Shown here in pieces: positions 1 through 6,027 of a stretch of 7,617 nucleotides of DNA. The DNA is from Sneathiella sp. (GTDB lineage Bacteria > Pseudomonadota > Alphaproteobacteria > Sneathiellales > Sneathiellaceae), in the NCBI GenBank assembly GCA_002732675.1, contig NVRR01000148.1, forward strand, positions 1 to 7,617, given 5' to 3'. Each line of letters starts with the position of its first letter. Position 1 is the first letter of the stretch. The position numbers and the translations under genes were made by a program. The notes under the pieces are model-generated. The model was not told the origin of the DNA. It saw only the letters and a list, made by a program, of their open reading frames with translations, and did no database searches.

Positions 1-522
1 GCCTGATCCGTCCAGCCAGCTGGCTTGTGCCATTGCGGGCAATGTGGCGATGAATTCAGGCGGTGCGCATTGTTTGAAATACGGGGTCACCAGCGGGATC
101 CGCACGTCATCAAGGTTAAAAGTCGCGTCATCGCCTTTTGAAAACCACAGGATATCCTCATGGCGCGGGGAGAAGCCGCGTTTTCGGCCCATGCCCTGGG
201 TGTAATGCCAAGTAATCCAGCCTTGCGGCGTCAGGCCCAACTCCTCTTCCATCAGAATATACAGCCGTGCGATAAACTTGACCCCCATAAAGCAGTAAAT
301 TGATCCGCCGGGCGCCAATAGCCGGACCGCTTCTCTCATCCAGTTCGCGGTAAATTCCTGGTAGGCCACGCGGTCTTTCAGATCGATATTATTGCCATAG
401 TTCTTGCCCAGATTATACGGCGGATCGGCGACAATCAAATCAACGCTTCCCGCTGGGAGCTTTGCCATTTCTAGCGCCGCATCGCCGCAAATCAAGGTCG
501 TTTTGGAGGGGGGCTGGTCCAT
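1..522 (-). CDS. DNA methyltransferase, beta class (partial, C-terminus beyond window)
   Basis: This is the N-terminal 174 codons of a site-specific DNA methyltransferase (N6-adenine or N4-cytosine) that transfers a methyl group from S-adenosylmethionine to DNA. The frame is open from the ATG at 522 to the left edge. Catalytic motif IV, DPPY, is at residues 33-36, in [14 protein letters not shown] second typical block, [15 protein letters not shown] followed by [10 protein letters not shown], lies at about 118-143. With motif IV at the N-terminus and no FxGxG motif I before it, the order fits the beta group, where the SAM-binding motif comes at the C-terminus; that end is outside the window. 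The start lies only 6 bases after the stop of the regA-like gene and has no clear Shine-Dalgarno sequence, so coupled translation from the same mRNA is likely. No restriction gene is visible on the side that can be seen. It may be an orphan methylase; it is not clearly CcrM, and the recognition site cannot be read from sequence. Confidence 0.88.
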   Translation of the reverse strand, partial: MDQPPSKTTLICGDAALEMAKLPAGSVDLIVADPPYNLGKNYGNNIDLKDRVAYQEFTANWMREAVRLLAPGGSIYCFMGVKFIARLYILMEEELGLTPQGWITWHYTQGMGRKRGFSPRHEDILWFSKGDDATFNLDDVRIPLVTPYFKQCAPPEFIATLPAMAQASWLDGSG

Positions 523-528
523 CAAATA

Positions 529-1065
529 TTACTGCGGCGATCGCTTGGCCATGATGCGCTGCAAGGTGCGGCGATGCATGTTGAGCCGCCGCGCGGTTTC
601 CGACACATTGTGATCGCAAAGTTCGTAGACGCGTTGGATATGTTCCCACCGCACCCGGTCAGCCGACATGGGGTTTTCTGGCGGTGTTGGCCTGGCATTT
701 GGATCCGCCATCAGGGCATTGACGATATCCTCGACATTGGCGGGCTTGGCAAGATAGTCTATGGCGCCGGCTTTCACCGCCGCGACGGCGGAGGCAATAT
801 TTCCGTAGCCGGTCAACATGACAATATGTGCGTCTTCATTGGCTTTGTGAATAGCGTCGACAACCTCTAGCCCGTTGCCGTCCTGCAGCCTGAGATCGAC
901 AACCGCATAGTCAGGGATAACTTTAGCCGCCAGTCTCTTCCCCTCCGCGACGCTATTGGCCAGGGTCGGGGCAAACCCGTGGCGTCCCAAAGACCGGCCA
1001 AGCCGGTTCAGGAAAATCTCGTCGTCATCAACGATCAAAAGCGGCTTGTTATCCATTTGCTCCAT
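529..1065 (-). CDS. regA: Redox response regulator, RegA/PrrA/ActR family
   Basis: This 178-residue DNA-binding response regulator is the partner of the RegB-like kinase upstream. The receiver domain covers about residues 8-120: acidic pocket D13-D15, phosphoacceptor D57 (VVDLRL), T85 (MLTGYG) and K107 (AKPA). A proline-containing linker (about 122-132) leads to a Fis-type helix-turn-helix at about 134-175 with the RegA-family signature RVRWEHIQRVYELCDHNVSE followed by TARRLNMHRRTLQRI. In characterised alphaproteobacteria this family controls photosynthesis, respiration, nitrogen fixation, CO2 fixation and other electron-sink genes according to redox state. The gene starts 50 bases after the kinase stop. 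An AGGAG lies 13-14 bases before the ATG, which is rather far, and a second ATG three codons in is possible. The match of the C-terminal domain to the family is very strong. The symbol is given by family; actR or prrA are equivalent names. Confidence 0.95.
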   Translation of the reverse strand: MEQMDNKPLLIVDDDEIFLNRLGRSLGRHGFAPTLANSVAEGKRLAAKVIPDYAVVDLRLQDGNGLEVVDAIHKANEDAHIVMLTGYGNIASAVAAVKAGAIDYLAKPANVEDIVNALMADPNARPTPPENPMSADRVRWEHIQRVYELCDHNVSETARRLNMHRRTLQRIMAKRSPQ

Positions 1066-1115
1066 GCTGGCTATGCGAACTCCTAACTATTGCCGTCACG
1101 ATACCATAATCTTTT

Positions 1116-2432
1116 TTAACGGAAAGGGTCAGTTTTTTCCAGCCGTCGCCGTGACCAGCGAATTTTAACCATAGCACCGCCCTTTTCCTGGTTCCGGAAT
1201 GACAGGGTGCCGCCCGTACGTTTGATCAACATGTCGGCAATAAAGACGCCGAGACCCATGCCGCCTTTGCCGCGTCGGGTTGAGGTATAGGGCTCTCCCA
1301 GCCGGTCCAGAATTTCCTGGGAAAAGCCCGGGCCGTCGTCGTGAATTTCCGCTCGCACCTGCTTATCATCCCAATAGAGATCAATATTTACCGTCGACGC
1401 TGCAAATTCGGCGGCATTACTGATCAGGTTGCCAAGGCCATGTTGCAGCTCCGGTGTTGAAAATAGCCGGGGCCGTGTTCCCGCATCGCCATGGCCGGTG
1501 ATGATGATCTCGGCGCCGCTATCCCCGTATTTGTCGGCAATGAGGGAAAACAGGCTTTCCAGGCTTACATAATTATGATGTGCCTCACCTTGCAAGAAAC
1601 GTTCTGTATCGGGGCGTCTGGAAAGCTGCGCCAGGACATCGGCGCATTTTTTTGCCTGGCTTTCAAGCAATGCGGCATCCTCGGCAAACGAGCTGCCTTT
1701 CGGCAGTTCCTGCGCTAATTCTTGTGAAATAAGCAAAATGGTGTTCAGCGGCGTTCCAAGCTCATGGGCAGCGGCGGCGGCAATACCGCCGACGGCGGAT
1801 AATTGTTGTTCGCGGGCGAGCTCATAACGGGCAACCGTCAGGGCGTCCGACATTTTCCGCGCATCTTCAGCGATAAGCCACGCATATCCGGATAGAAACA
1901 AGGTCCCAAGGACAAGCGCCGCCCAGATGGCCGTCATATAGGTGGTTGAAAGCGATAAACTCCCTTCTGGCAACGGCAGTCGTTCATGGAATACAGCCAG
2001 CAGCGAGATGCAGGCCAATGAGACAAAGCCCAGAAACAAGGTGCCCTTTCTCGACAGGTTTGTGGCCGAAATAGTCACTGGTACCAGGAACAAAACGGAA
2101 AAAGGGTTGGTGAGTCCGCCGGCAAAATACAAAAGCCCTGCCAGCTGCAGAATATCGTAGAAAAGATAGAGAATGGCCCCCCGGTCGGTCAGCCGTACCG
2201 AGGTTCTCTGGCTGATACTGACGAGGATATTGAGCACACCACTGGCGCAAATAAGGGCGGTGATCGGAACCAGCGGTAAATCATAGCCAAAACCGAACTG
2301 AACGGTGAAAACCGCGAGCGCTTGCCCCAGCACGGCCATCCAGCGAATATAGACCAATGTTTGCAGCCGCATCCCGCCGGAAGCGCCGATGACGGGATCT
2401 GTCTCGTTGCCGCTCACGCTGATGTCTGACAT
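1116..2432 (-). CDS. regB: Redox sensor histidine kinase, RegB/PrrB/ActS family
   Basis: This 438-residue inner-membrane histidine kinase should phosphorylate the RegA-like regulator encoded next. About six hydrophobic segments lie between residues 24 and 187. Between two of them is GGLTNPF (105-111), the conserved heptapeptide that forms the ubiquinone-sensing site in RegB. The dimerisation/phosphoacceptor region has H223 in AAAAHELGTPLNTI. C263, in KKCADVLAQL, matches the position of the redox-active cysteine of RegB. The ATPase domain shows the N box (NLISNAAEFA, 335-344), G1 box DDGPGF (365-370) and G2 box GKGGMGLGVF (388-397). Every residue needed for kinase activity and for both known redox inputs appears to be present. 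The ATG at 2432 is preceded by a purine-rich ribosome binding site (GGAGAGGGAGGGA). Kinase and regulator are adjacent on the same strand, as in rhizobial actSR, rather than divergent with senC between them as in Rhodobacter. Confidence 0.95.
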   Translation of the reverse strand: MSDISVSGNETDPVIGASGGMRLQTLVYIRWMAVLGQALAVFTVQFGFGYDLPLVPITALICASGVLNILVSISQRTSVRLTDRGAILYLFYDILQLAGLLYFAGGLTNPFSVLFLVPVTISATNLSRKGTLFLGFVSLACISLLAVFHERLPLPEGSLSLSTTYMTAIWAALVLGTLFLSGYAWLIAEDARKMSDALTVARYELAREQQLSAVGGIAAAAAHELGTPLNTILLISQELAQELPKGSSFAEDAALLESQAKKCADVLAQLSRRPDTERFLQGEAHHNYVSLESLFSLIADKYGDSGAEIIITGHGDAGTRPRLFSTPELQHGLGNLISNAAEFAASTVNIDLYWDDKQVRAEIHDDGPGFSQEILDRLGEPYTSTRRGKGGMGLGVFIADMLIKRTGGTLSFRNQEKGGAMVKIRWSRRRLEKTDPFR

Positions 2433-2445
2433 TCCCTCCCTCTCC

Positions 2446-2460
2446 TCGCTGTTTCAGCGA
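2446..2460 (-). promoter_or_regulatory. Perfect hairpin directly upstream of the regB ribosome binding site
   Basis: On the minus strand TCGCTG-AAA-CAGCGA forms a perfect 6-bp stem with a 3-base loop. It ends where the Shine-Dalgarno region (GGAGAGGGAGGGA, 2433-2445) begins. The hairpin would lie in the 5' leader of the regB mRNA, or it could be a dyad bound by a regulator. The structure is read directly; any role is inferred. It lacks a following T-run, so it is not a terminator for leftward transcription. Confidence 0.4.
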
Positions 2461-2566
2461 TTATGTCTTCTAATCCGTAAGAATAACCGACATATTAATG
2501 CCATGTTTGATACCTTACTTATACATGTATCGCGTTTCCATTGGGCAGGTCATAAAGGATAAAGAC

Positions 2567-3271
2567 ATGCAACATAAGATCAATACGGTTCGAAGAACTT
2601 TTATATCCCTAATTGGTGCGGGTGCACTGTTGTTGGGAACCAGCCAATTGGCGGCAGCCGGGGCTGATCAGAATCAACTGGTAGAGCGCGCAAAATTTAC
2701 GGTCAATGACATCGTGAGTAAACCGGATATGGGCCAGCTTCGTAGACTCTTGGCGATTTCCAAAGGGGTCGTTGTTTTTCCGCAGGTCCTGAAAGCCGGA
2801 TTTTTTATCGGCGGTGCCGGCGGGAGCGGCGTATTGCTCAGTCGGAATGAGGCGAATGAATGGAGCTCGCCCGCTTTCTATACCATGGGACAGGGAAGCA
2901 TTGGCCTGCAATTCGGGGCTCAGGCGAAAGAGCTTATTCTGGTCATCATGACGGAAAAAGGTCTGAAAGCCATCATCAATAACCAGGTAAAACTGGGCGG
3001 TGACTTAAGCGCTGCTGTTGGCCCCGTCGGCACCACTCTTGGCGCGTCGACAACGACAAATTTGAGCGCTGACATCTTTTCCTTTGCGAATTCAAAGGGA
3101 TTGTTTATTGGCGCGTCGGTGGAAGGGTCGGTTTTATCCCAGAAATCCGCCTGGAATGAGTTATATTACGGTAAGCCAGCCTCCACTCAGGATATTGTGC
3201 TGTTACGCTCAGTGAGCAATCCGCAGTCAGATGGTTTGAAAGCCGCCCTAAAAGCAGCAGAAGCGCCCTAG
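2567..3271 (+). CDS. Secreted SYLF-domain (Ysc84-type, DUF500) lipid-binding protein
   Basis: This 234-residue protein carries a SYLF domain, known from yeast Ysc84/SH3YL1 as a phosphoinositide- and actin-binding module; bacterial members are exported or periplasmic and their role is not established. The N-terminus is a clear signal peptide: KINTVRR, a hydrophobic core at about residues 11-28, and a probable cleavage after QLAAA near residue 31. The SYLF domain fills about 40-212, with the family blocks AKGVVVFP-like (SKGVVVFPQVLKAGFFIGGA, 66-84), GSGVLLSR (87-93), WSSPAFYTMGQGSIGLQFGA (99-118) and GLFIGASVEGS (178-188). The start was placed at 2567 because AAGGA lies 7 bases upstream and because it begins the signal peptide. 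The frame also has an ATG at 2498 that would put 23 non-signal-like residues in front. The gene is divergent from regB and convergent with the ankyrin gene, whose stop is 21 bases away. No strong terminator hairpin is visible between them. Confidence 0.88.
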   Translation: MQHKINTVRRTFISLIGAGALLLGTSQLAAAGADQNQLVERAKFTVNDIVSKPDMGQLRRLLAISKGVVVFPQVLKAGFFIGGAGGSGVLLSRNEANEWSSPAFYTMGQGSIGLQFGAQAKELILVIMTEKGLKAIINNQVKLGGDLSAAVGPVGTTLGASTTTNLSADIFSFANSKGLFIGASVEGSVLSQKSAWNELYYGKPASTQDIVLLRSVSNPQSDGLKAALKAAEAP

Positions 3272-3292
3272 GGTCAGAACAAGAGTCAGGAT

Positions 3293-3835
3293 TTAAGAGC
3301 CCTGTTTCAATATTTTGGCAACACCCCGATGGCGGTTCTGGTCAGCATGATCCAGAGCCGTCCGCCCGGTGAAATCTGAAATTTCCGAATTGGCGCCCTT
3401 CGCTAGCAAGATCTCGACGGCTTCAAGATGGCCGCTTTGCGCCGCTTTTATCAGCGCCGTCTCGCCCTGGCGGTTTTCAAGGTCTATCTTCGCGCCGCTT
3501 TCAAGAAGAATATCAATGGCCCTACTGGCTCCATAGGCTGCCGCCTGAATAAGGGCGGTATTGCCAAGTTTATCCGTCAGGTCAAGCTGTGCGCCATGCT
3601 TGATCAAGATGAGTAAGGTTTTTGTTTCGTCCGCGGCCGCGGCGTGCTGTAGCAGCGGCACTTTTTTGGTGTCCCGGGCATTGACGTTGTTTCCCCCCAG
3701 AAGATACTCCTCAACAGCAACGGAATCACCGTTTCTGGCGGCAATAAATACTTCATCTCCACCAAAAAGCGATTGAGCGGAGGCCGGTTCTGCTATCAAG
3801 ATCAGCGCAGCCAGCATCGCAATCCAGAATTTCAT
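3293..3835 (-). CDS. Exported ankyrin-repeat protein
   Basis: This 180-residue protein consists of a signal peptide followed by about five ankyrin repeats. The signal peptide runs from M1 to about residue 20 (hydrophobic core IAMLAALILIA, probable cleavage PASA/QS), so the protein is expected in the periplasm. Repeats lie at about 26-55, 57-89, 90-122, 123-155 and a short last one at 156-180. Repeats 3 and 4 are the most canonical (GNTALIQAAA and GETALIKAAQSGHLEAVEILLAKGA). Ankyrin repeats bind other proteins; there is no enzymatic domain, so the partner is unknown. The start was set at the ATG at 3835, which has GAGGG 8 bases upstream and yields an ideal signal peptide. An ATG at 3853 or a TTG at 3862 would add 6 or 9 polar residues. 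The gene diverges from phaZ and has a good promoter at 3879-3906. Its closeness to the SYLF gene is convergent, not operonic. Confidence 0.87.
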   Translation of the reverse strand: MKFWIAMLAALILIAEPASAQSLFGGDEVFIAARNGDSVAVEEYLLGGNNVNARDTKKVPLLQHAAAADETKTLLILIKHGAQLDLTDKLGNTALIQAAAYGASRAIDILLESGAKIDLENRQGETALIKAAQSGHLEAVEILLAKGANSEISDFTGRTALDHADQNRHRGVAKILKQGS

Positions 3836-3870
3836 TCCATTTGCCCTCAACATCGATTTCAAAGAATTTC

Positions 3871-3931
3871 CGCTAAAAATAATATATATTGTTAGCGGAT
3901 TGCCAACAAAGTTGCAAATTTCGCTAACAAT
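3871..3931. repeat. Three copies of a 10-bp CGCTAACAAT-like motif in the ankyrin/phaZ spacer
   Basis: CGCTAAAAAT (3871-3880), ATTGTTAGCG (3888-3897, inverted) and CGCTAACAAT (3922-3931) share one 10-bp motif. Copies 2 and 3 are perfect inverted repeats 24 bases apart. Copies 1 and 2 are inverted repeats with one mismatch, 7 bases apart, and centre on the predicted -10 of the ankyrin gene. Between copies 2 and 3 lies a smaller imperfect dyad, TTGC-C-AAC-AAA-GTT-GCAA (3900-3917). This is the layout of an operator serving one or both divergent genes. The binding protein is unknown. Confidence 0.55.
3879..3906 (-). promoter_or_regulatory. Probable sigma70-type promoter of the ankyrin gene
   Basis: On the minus strand a -35 element TTGGCA (3906-3901, 5 of 6 to TTGACA) and a -10 element TATTAT (3884-3879, 5 of 6 to TATAAT) are separated by 16 bases. 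Transcription would begin near 3872, leaving a leader of about 37 bases before the ATG at 3835. The -10 lies between two copies of a 10-bp inverted motif, which suggests repression by a DNA-binding protein. The match is by eye. Confidence 0.5.
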
Positions 3932-3953
3932 TCCGTAGGATTTGTGTATTATG

Positions 3954-3964
3954 TTGCAGTGCAG
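3954..3964. promoter_or_regulatory. Possible PhaR-type operator upstream of phaZ
   Basis: The element TTGC-AGT-GCAG differs by one base from CTGC-N3-GCAG, the type of site bound by PhaR, the PHB-responsive repressor of alphaproteobacterial PHA genes. It lies 60-70 bases before the TTG start of phaZ. A short dyad of this kind can occur by chance; the support is its position in front of a PHB gene. Confidence 0.35.
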
Positions 3965-4012
3965 CGTAACGAATCATCGTTATCGGGGCCCTTGCTCGCG
4001 GCATTTTTAGCT

Positions 4013-4017
4013 AGGAG
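4013..4017 (+). promoter_or_regulatory. Ribosome binding site that fixes the phaZ TTG start
   Basis: AGGAG lies 7 bases before the TTG at 4025. The upstream GTG at 3944 has only AGGA 3 bases in front. The protein starting at 4025 begins LLYQFNEFQ (M in first place), matching the usual MLYQ N-terminus of this depolymerase family. Confidence 0.75.
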
Positions 4018-4024
4018 AAAAGCT

Positions 4025-5533
4025 TTGCTTTATCAGTTCAACGAGTTCCAGAAATTGGCGCTTTCCCCAATTCGGACGGGTGCGCAGATTCAGTCGCAGA
4101 TCTTGAGAAGTCCCTTCAATCCTTTTTCCGGAACGCCGCAAGCTCAGACATTAGCCGCTGTCTATGAACTTTTCGCCGAAACCACCCAATATCACGGAAA
4201 ACCGGCTTTCGGCATTGATCAAACGGTTATTGACGGCAAAACGGTGGCCGTTAAAGAAAAAATTGTCCATCGTAAGACATTTGGTCAGCTCAAGTATTTT
4301 GAACGGGATACCAAGCGGTCCGATCCCAAAGTTCTTATTGTCGCGCCCATGTCCGGTCACTTCGCCACCTTGTTGCGCGGGACTGTTGAAACCATGATCA
4401 CGGATCATGAAGTTTACATCACCGACTGGCGGGATGCGTCCAGCGTGCCGTTGACTGACGGCGTGTTTGATCTTGATGACTATATCGACTATGTCCGCGA
4501 TTTTTTGGATTTTCTCGGCCCGAATACCCATGTCATGGCCGTCTGCCAGCCGGGCGTTCCCGTCACTGCAGCCATTGCGTTGATGTCGGAAGACAAAAGC
4601 CCCAACCTGCCGCTTACCTTAACGTTAATGGGCAGCCCCATCGACGCTCGGCAGAATCCGACAGCGCCTTGCAAGCTGGCCACCGATCATTCGCTGGACT
4701 GGTTTGAACGGACGGTTATCCAATATGTACCGGCCGTCTATCCTGGCGCATTTCGGCGGGTCTATCCCGGATTTTTACAGCTCAGCGGATTTATGAGCAT
4801 GAATTTAGACCGTCATGTCGAAGCCCATATGAAGCAATTCGACCATCTGGTTCAGGGCGACGGCGATAACGCGGACAAGCATCGTGCGTTTTACGCCGAA
4901 TATAACGCGGTCATGGATTTGACAGCGGAGTATTATCTACAGACCATAGAAACGGTGTTCCAAAAACAATCTTTGGCCAAGGGCGAGATGATGTATCGCG
5001 GGACGCGGCCTGTAAATCCCGGGGCCATTGAAAAAACTGCTCTTATGACGGTTGAGGGCGAGCTCGATGATATTTCCGGCCTTGGCCAGACCGCCGCGGC
5101 CCATGACCTCTGCACAGGTCTGCCACAATCCATGAAAGCTCATTATGAACAGGAAGGCGTTGGCCACTATGGTGTCTTCAATGGTCGCCGGTTCAATAGT
5201 GAGATTGCCCCGCGCATCTCGAAATTTATCCGCGCCCATGAGCCGAAGCCGGCACAGCAGCTCTCGCTCGTTCCAAAGCTAGAAGCAAAGGCAGATGTTT
5301 CGAAAAAAGCGGCGGCTGTAGAAAAACCGGTGCCAGCTCGGGCAGTTAAGGCCAAGAAGGCCAAGCCTGCGGCAATAGTCGTTGCTCCGAAGCTGAAAGC
5401 GACGTCCAAGAAAATTGCCGAACCCTCGAAACGCGTCAAAAATGCCAGCGCGCCAAAAAAAGCGGCTGCGGCATTGGAACCTGTTAGTGCGAAGAAAACT
5501 TTAAAATCGACGCCTGCAAAAAAGAAAGCCTGA
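4025..5533 (+). CDS. phaZ: Intracellular poly(3-hydroxybutyrate) depolymerase with a basic C-terminal tail
   Basis: This 502-residue enzyme degrades stored PHB granules in the cytoplasm to hydroxybutyrate units. It belongs to the PhaZ1 type known from Ralstonia/Cupriavidus: an alpha/beta hydrolase with a cysteine nucleophile. C174 lies in AVCQPGVP (in place of a serine lipase box), the acid is D348 or D349 in VEGELDDISG, and the histidine is H381 in EGVGHYGVFNG. Other family blocks are VLIVAPMSGHFATLLRGTV (about 103-121), VYITDWRDA (about 130-138) and LMGSPIDAR (about 201-209). The core ends near residue 404, close to full length for the family (around 400-420). After it comes an added tail (405-502) of 98 residues with 24 lysines, 24 alanines, few acidic residues and no aromatics, in AKKAKPA/APKK/PAKKKA-like runs. 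The start is TTG, chosen from the ribosome binding site and family N-terminus; GTG at 3944 would add 27 residues. The gene heads a tightly spaced rightward run. Confidence 0.93.
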   Translation: MLYQFNEFQKLALSPIRTGAQIQSQILRSPFNPFSGTPQAQTLAAVYELFAETTQYHGKPAFGIDQTVIDGKTVAVKEKIVHRKTFGQLKYFERDTKRSDPKVLIVAPMSGHFATLLRGTVETMITDHEVYITDWRDASSVPLTDGVFDLDDYIDYVRDFLDFLGPNTHVMAVCQPGVPVTAAIALMSEDKSPNLPLTLTLMGSPIDARQNPTAPCKLATDHSLDWFERTVIQYVPAVYPGAFRRVYPGFLQLSGFMSMNLDRHVEAHMKQFDHLVQGDGDNADKHRAFYAEYNAVMDLTAEYYLQTIETVFQKQSLAKGEMMYRGTRPVNPGAIEKTALMTVEGELDDISGLGQTAAAHDLCTGLPQSMKAHYEQEGVGHYGVFNGRRFNSEIAPRISKFIRAHEPKPAQQLSLVPKLEAKADVSKKAAAVEKPVPARAVKAKKAKPAAIVVAPKLKATSKKIAEPSKRVKNASAPKKAAAALEPVSAKKTLKSTPAKKKA

Positions 5534-5560
5534 CATCTGAGCAAGGAAAGTCCTGATATA

Positions 5561-6007
5561 GTGGATGCGCCGTTTTGGGAGACGGTTGCGCTTGAGGATA
5601 TGACGCCGTCGCAATGGGAATCGCTTTGCGACGGATGCGGGAAATGCTGTCTGCTCAAGCTCGAAGATGAAGATACGCTTGAACTAGCCTATACAAACGT
5701 TTCCTGCCGCCTTTTGGATATGGGAAGCTGTCGCTGTACGCGATATGAGGAGAGATCCATCCTCGTCCCTGATTGTATTACCATGACGCCGGATATTGTC
5801 CCAAAACTGCGCTGGATGCCGAAAACATGCGGGTATCGATTGTTGTCTGAAGGCAAGCCGCTGCGGTGGTGGCATCCGCTGGTCTCTGGGGACGCAAATA
5901 CGGTGCATGAGGCCGGCATCTCGGTCCGCGGGCGCGCGATCTCAGAACGAAAAGCCCAGGACCTGGAAGATTATATTGTTGATTGGCCGGAAGATGAGGG
6001 AGAGTAA
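5561..6007 (+). CDS. YcgN/UPF0260-type CxxCxxCC cluster protein
   Basis: This 148-residue cytoplasmic protein is of the YcgN (UPF0260) family, within the wider group described as putative zinc- or iron-chelate-binding CxxCxxCC proteins (YkgJ-like). The hallmark is LCDGCGKCCLLKLEDED, with cysteines at 23, 26, 29 and 30. Further cysteines at 49 (VSCRLLD), 57 and 59 (GSCRCTRYEER), 72 (PDC) and 90 (TCGYRLL) sit in family-conserved blocks, so a metal site built from several of these eight-plus cysteines is likely. PLRWWHPLVSGD (about 100-111) and the late SVRGRAISE motif also fit the family. The length is typical. The start is GTG at 5561, chosen because family members begin with a short FWE-containing stretch before the cysteines; AAGGA lies 13 bases upstream. 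It follows phaZ by 27 bases. The biochemical function is unknown. Confidence 0.9.
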   Translation: MDAPFWETVALEDMTPSQWESLCDGCGKCCLLKLEDEDTLELAYTNVSCRLLDMGSCRCTRYEERSILVPDCITMTPDIVPKLRWMPKTCGYRLLSEGKPLRWWHPLVSGDANTVHEAGISVRGRAISERKAQDLEDYIVDWPEDEGE

Positions 6008-6027
6008 TCCTTACGGGCCTTGCGGTT

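Noticed and set aside
1066..1115. Small gene or separate promoter in the regB-regA gap
   Set aside because: Only 50 bases, no hairpin and no promoter-like pair; it holds just a distant AGGAG for regA.
2460..2488. Possible regB promoter with -10 CATAAT (2465-2460, minus strand)
   Set aside because: The -10 is acceptable, but no -35 at 16-18 bases spacing matches better than about half the consensus.
2521..2530. 10-bp palindrome ATACATGTAT upstream of the SYLF gene
   Set aside because: It does not extend beyond 10 bp, has no second copy nearby and sits in AT-rich DNA; chance is a sufficient explanation. It may overlap a weak -10-like TATACA, but I found no convincing -35.
2498..2566. Longer version of the SYLF protein starting at ATG 2498
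   Set aside because: It would place 23 residues before a textbook signal peptide, and the ATG at 2567 has a better ribosome binding site.
3265..3300. Bidirectional terminator between the convergent SYLF and ankyrin genes
   Set aside because: The gap is only 21 bases. CCCTAGGG at the SYLF stop is a palindrome without a loop, and no stem with a T-run is visible.
5167..5658. Long minus-strand frame of 163 residues opposite the phaZ tail
   Set aside because: It is rich in Phe/Ala because it is the complement of Lys/Ala codons; it spans two real genes on the other strand and resembles no family.
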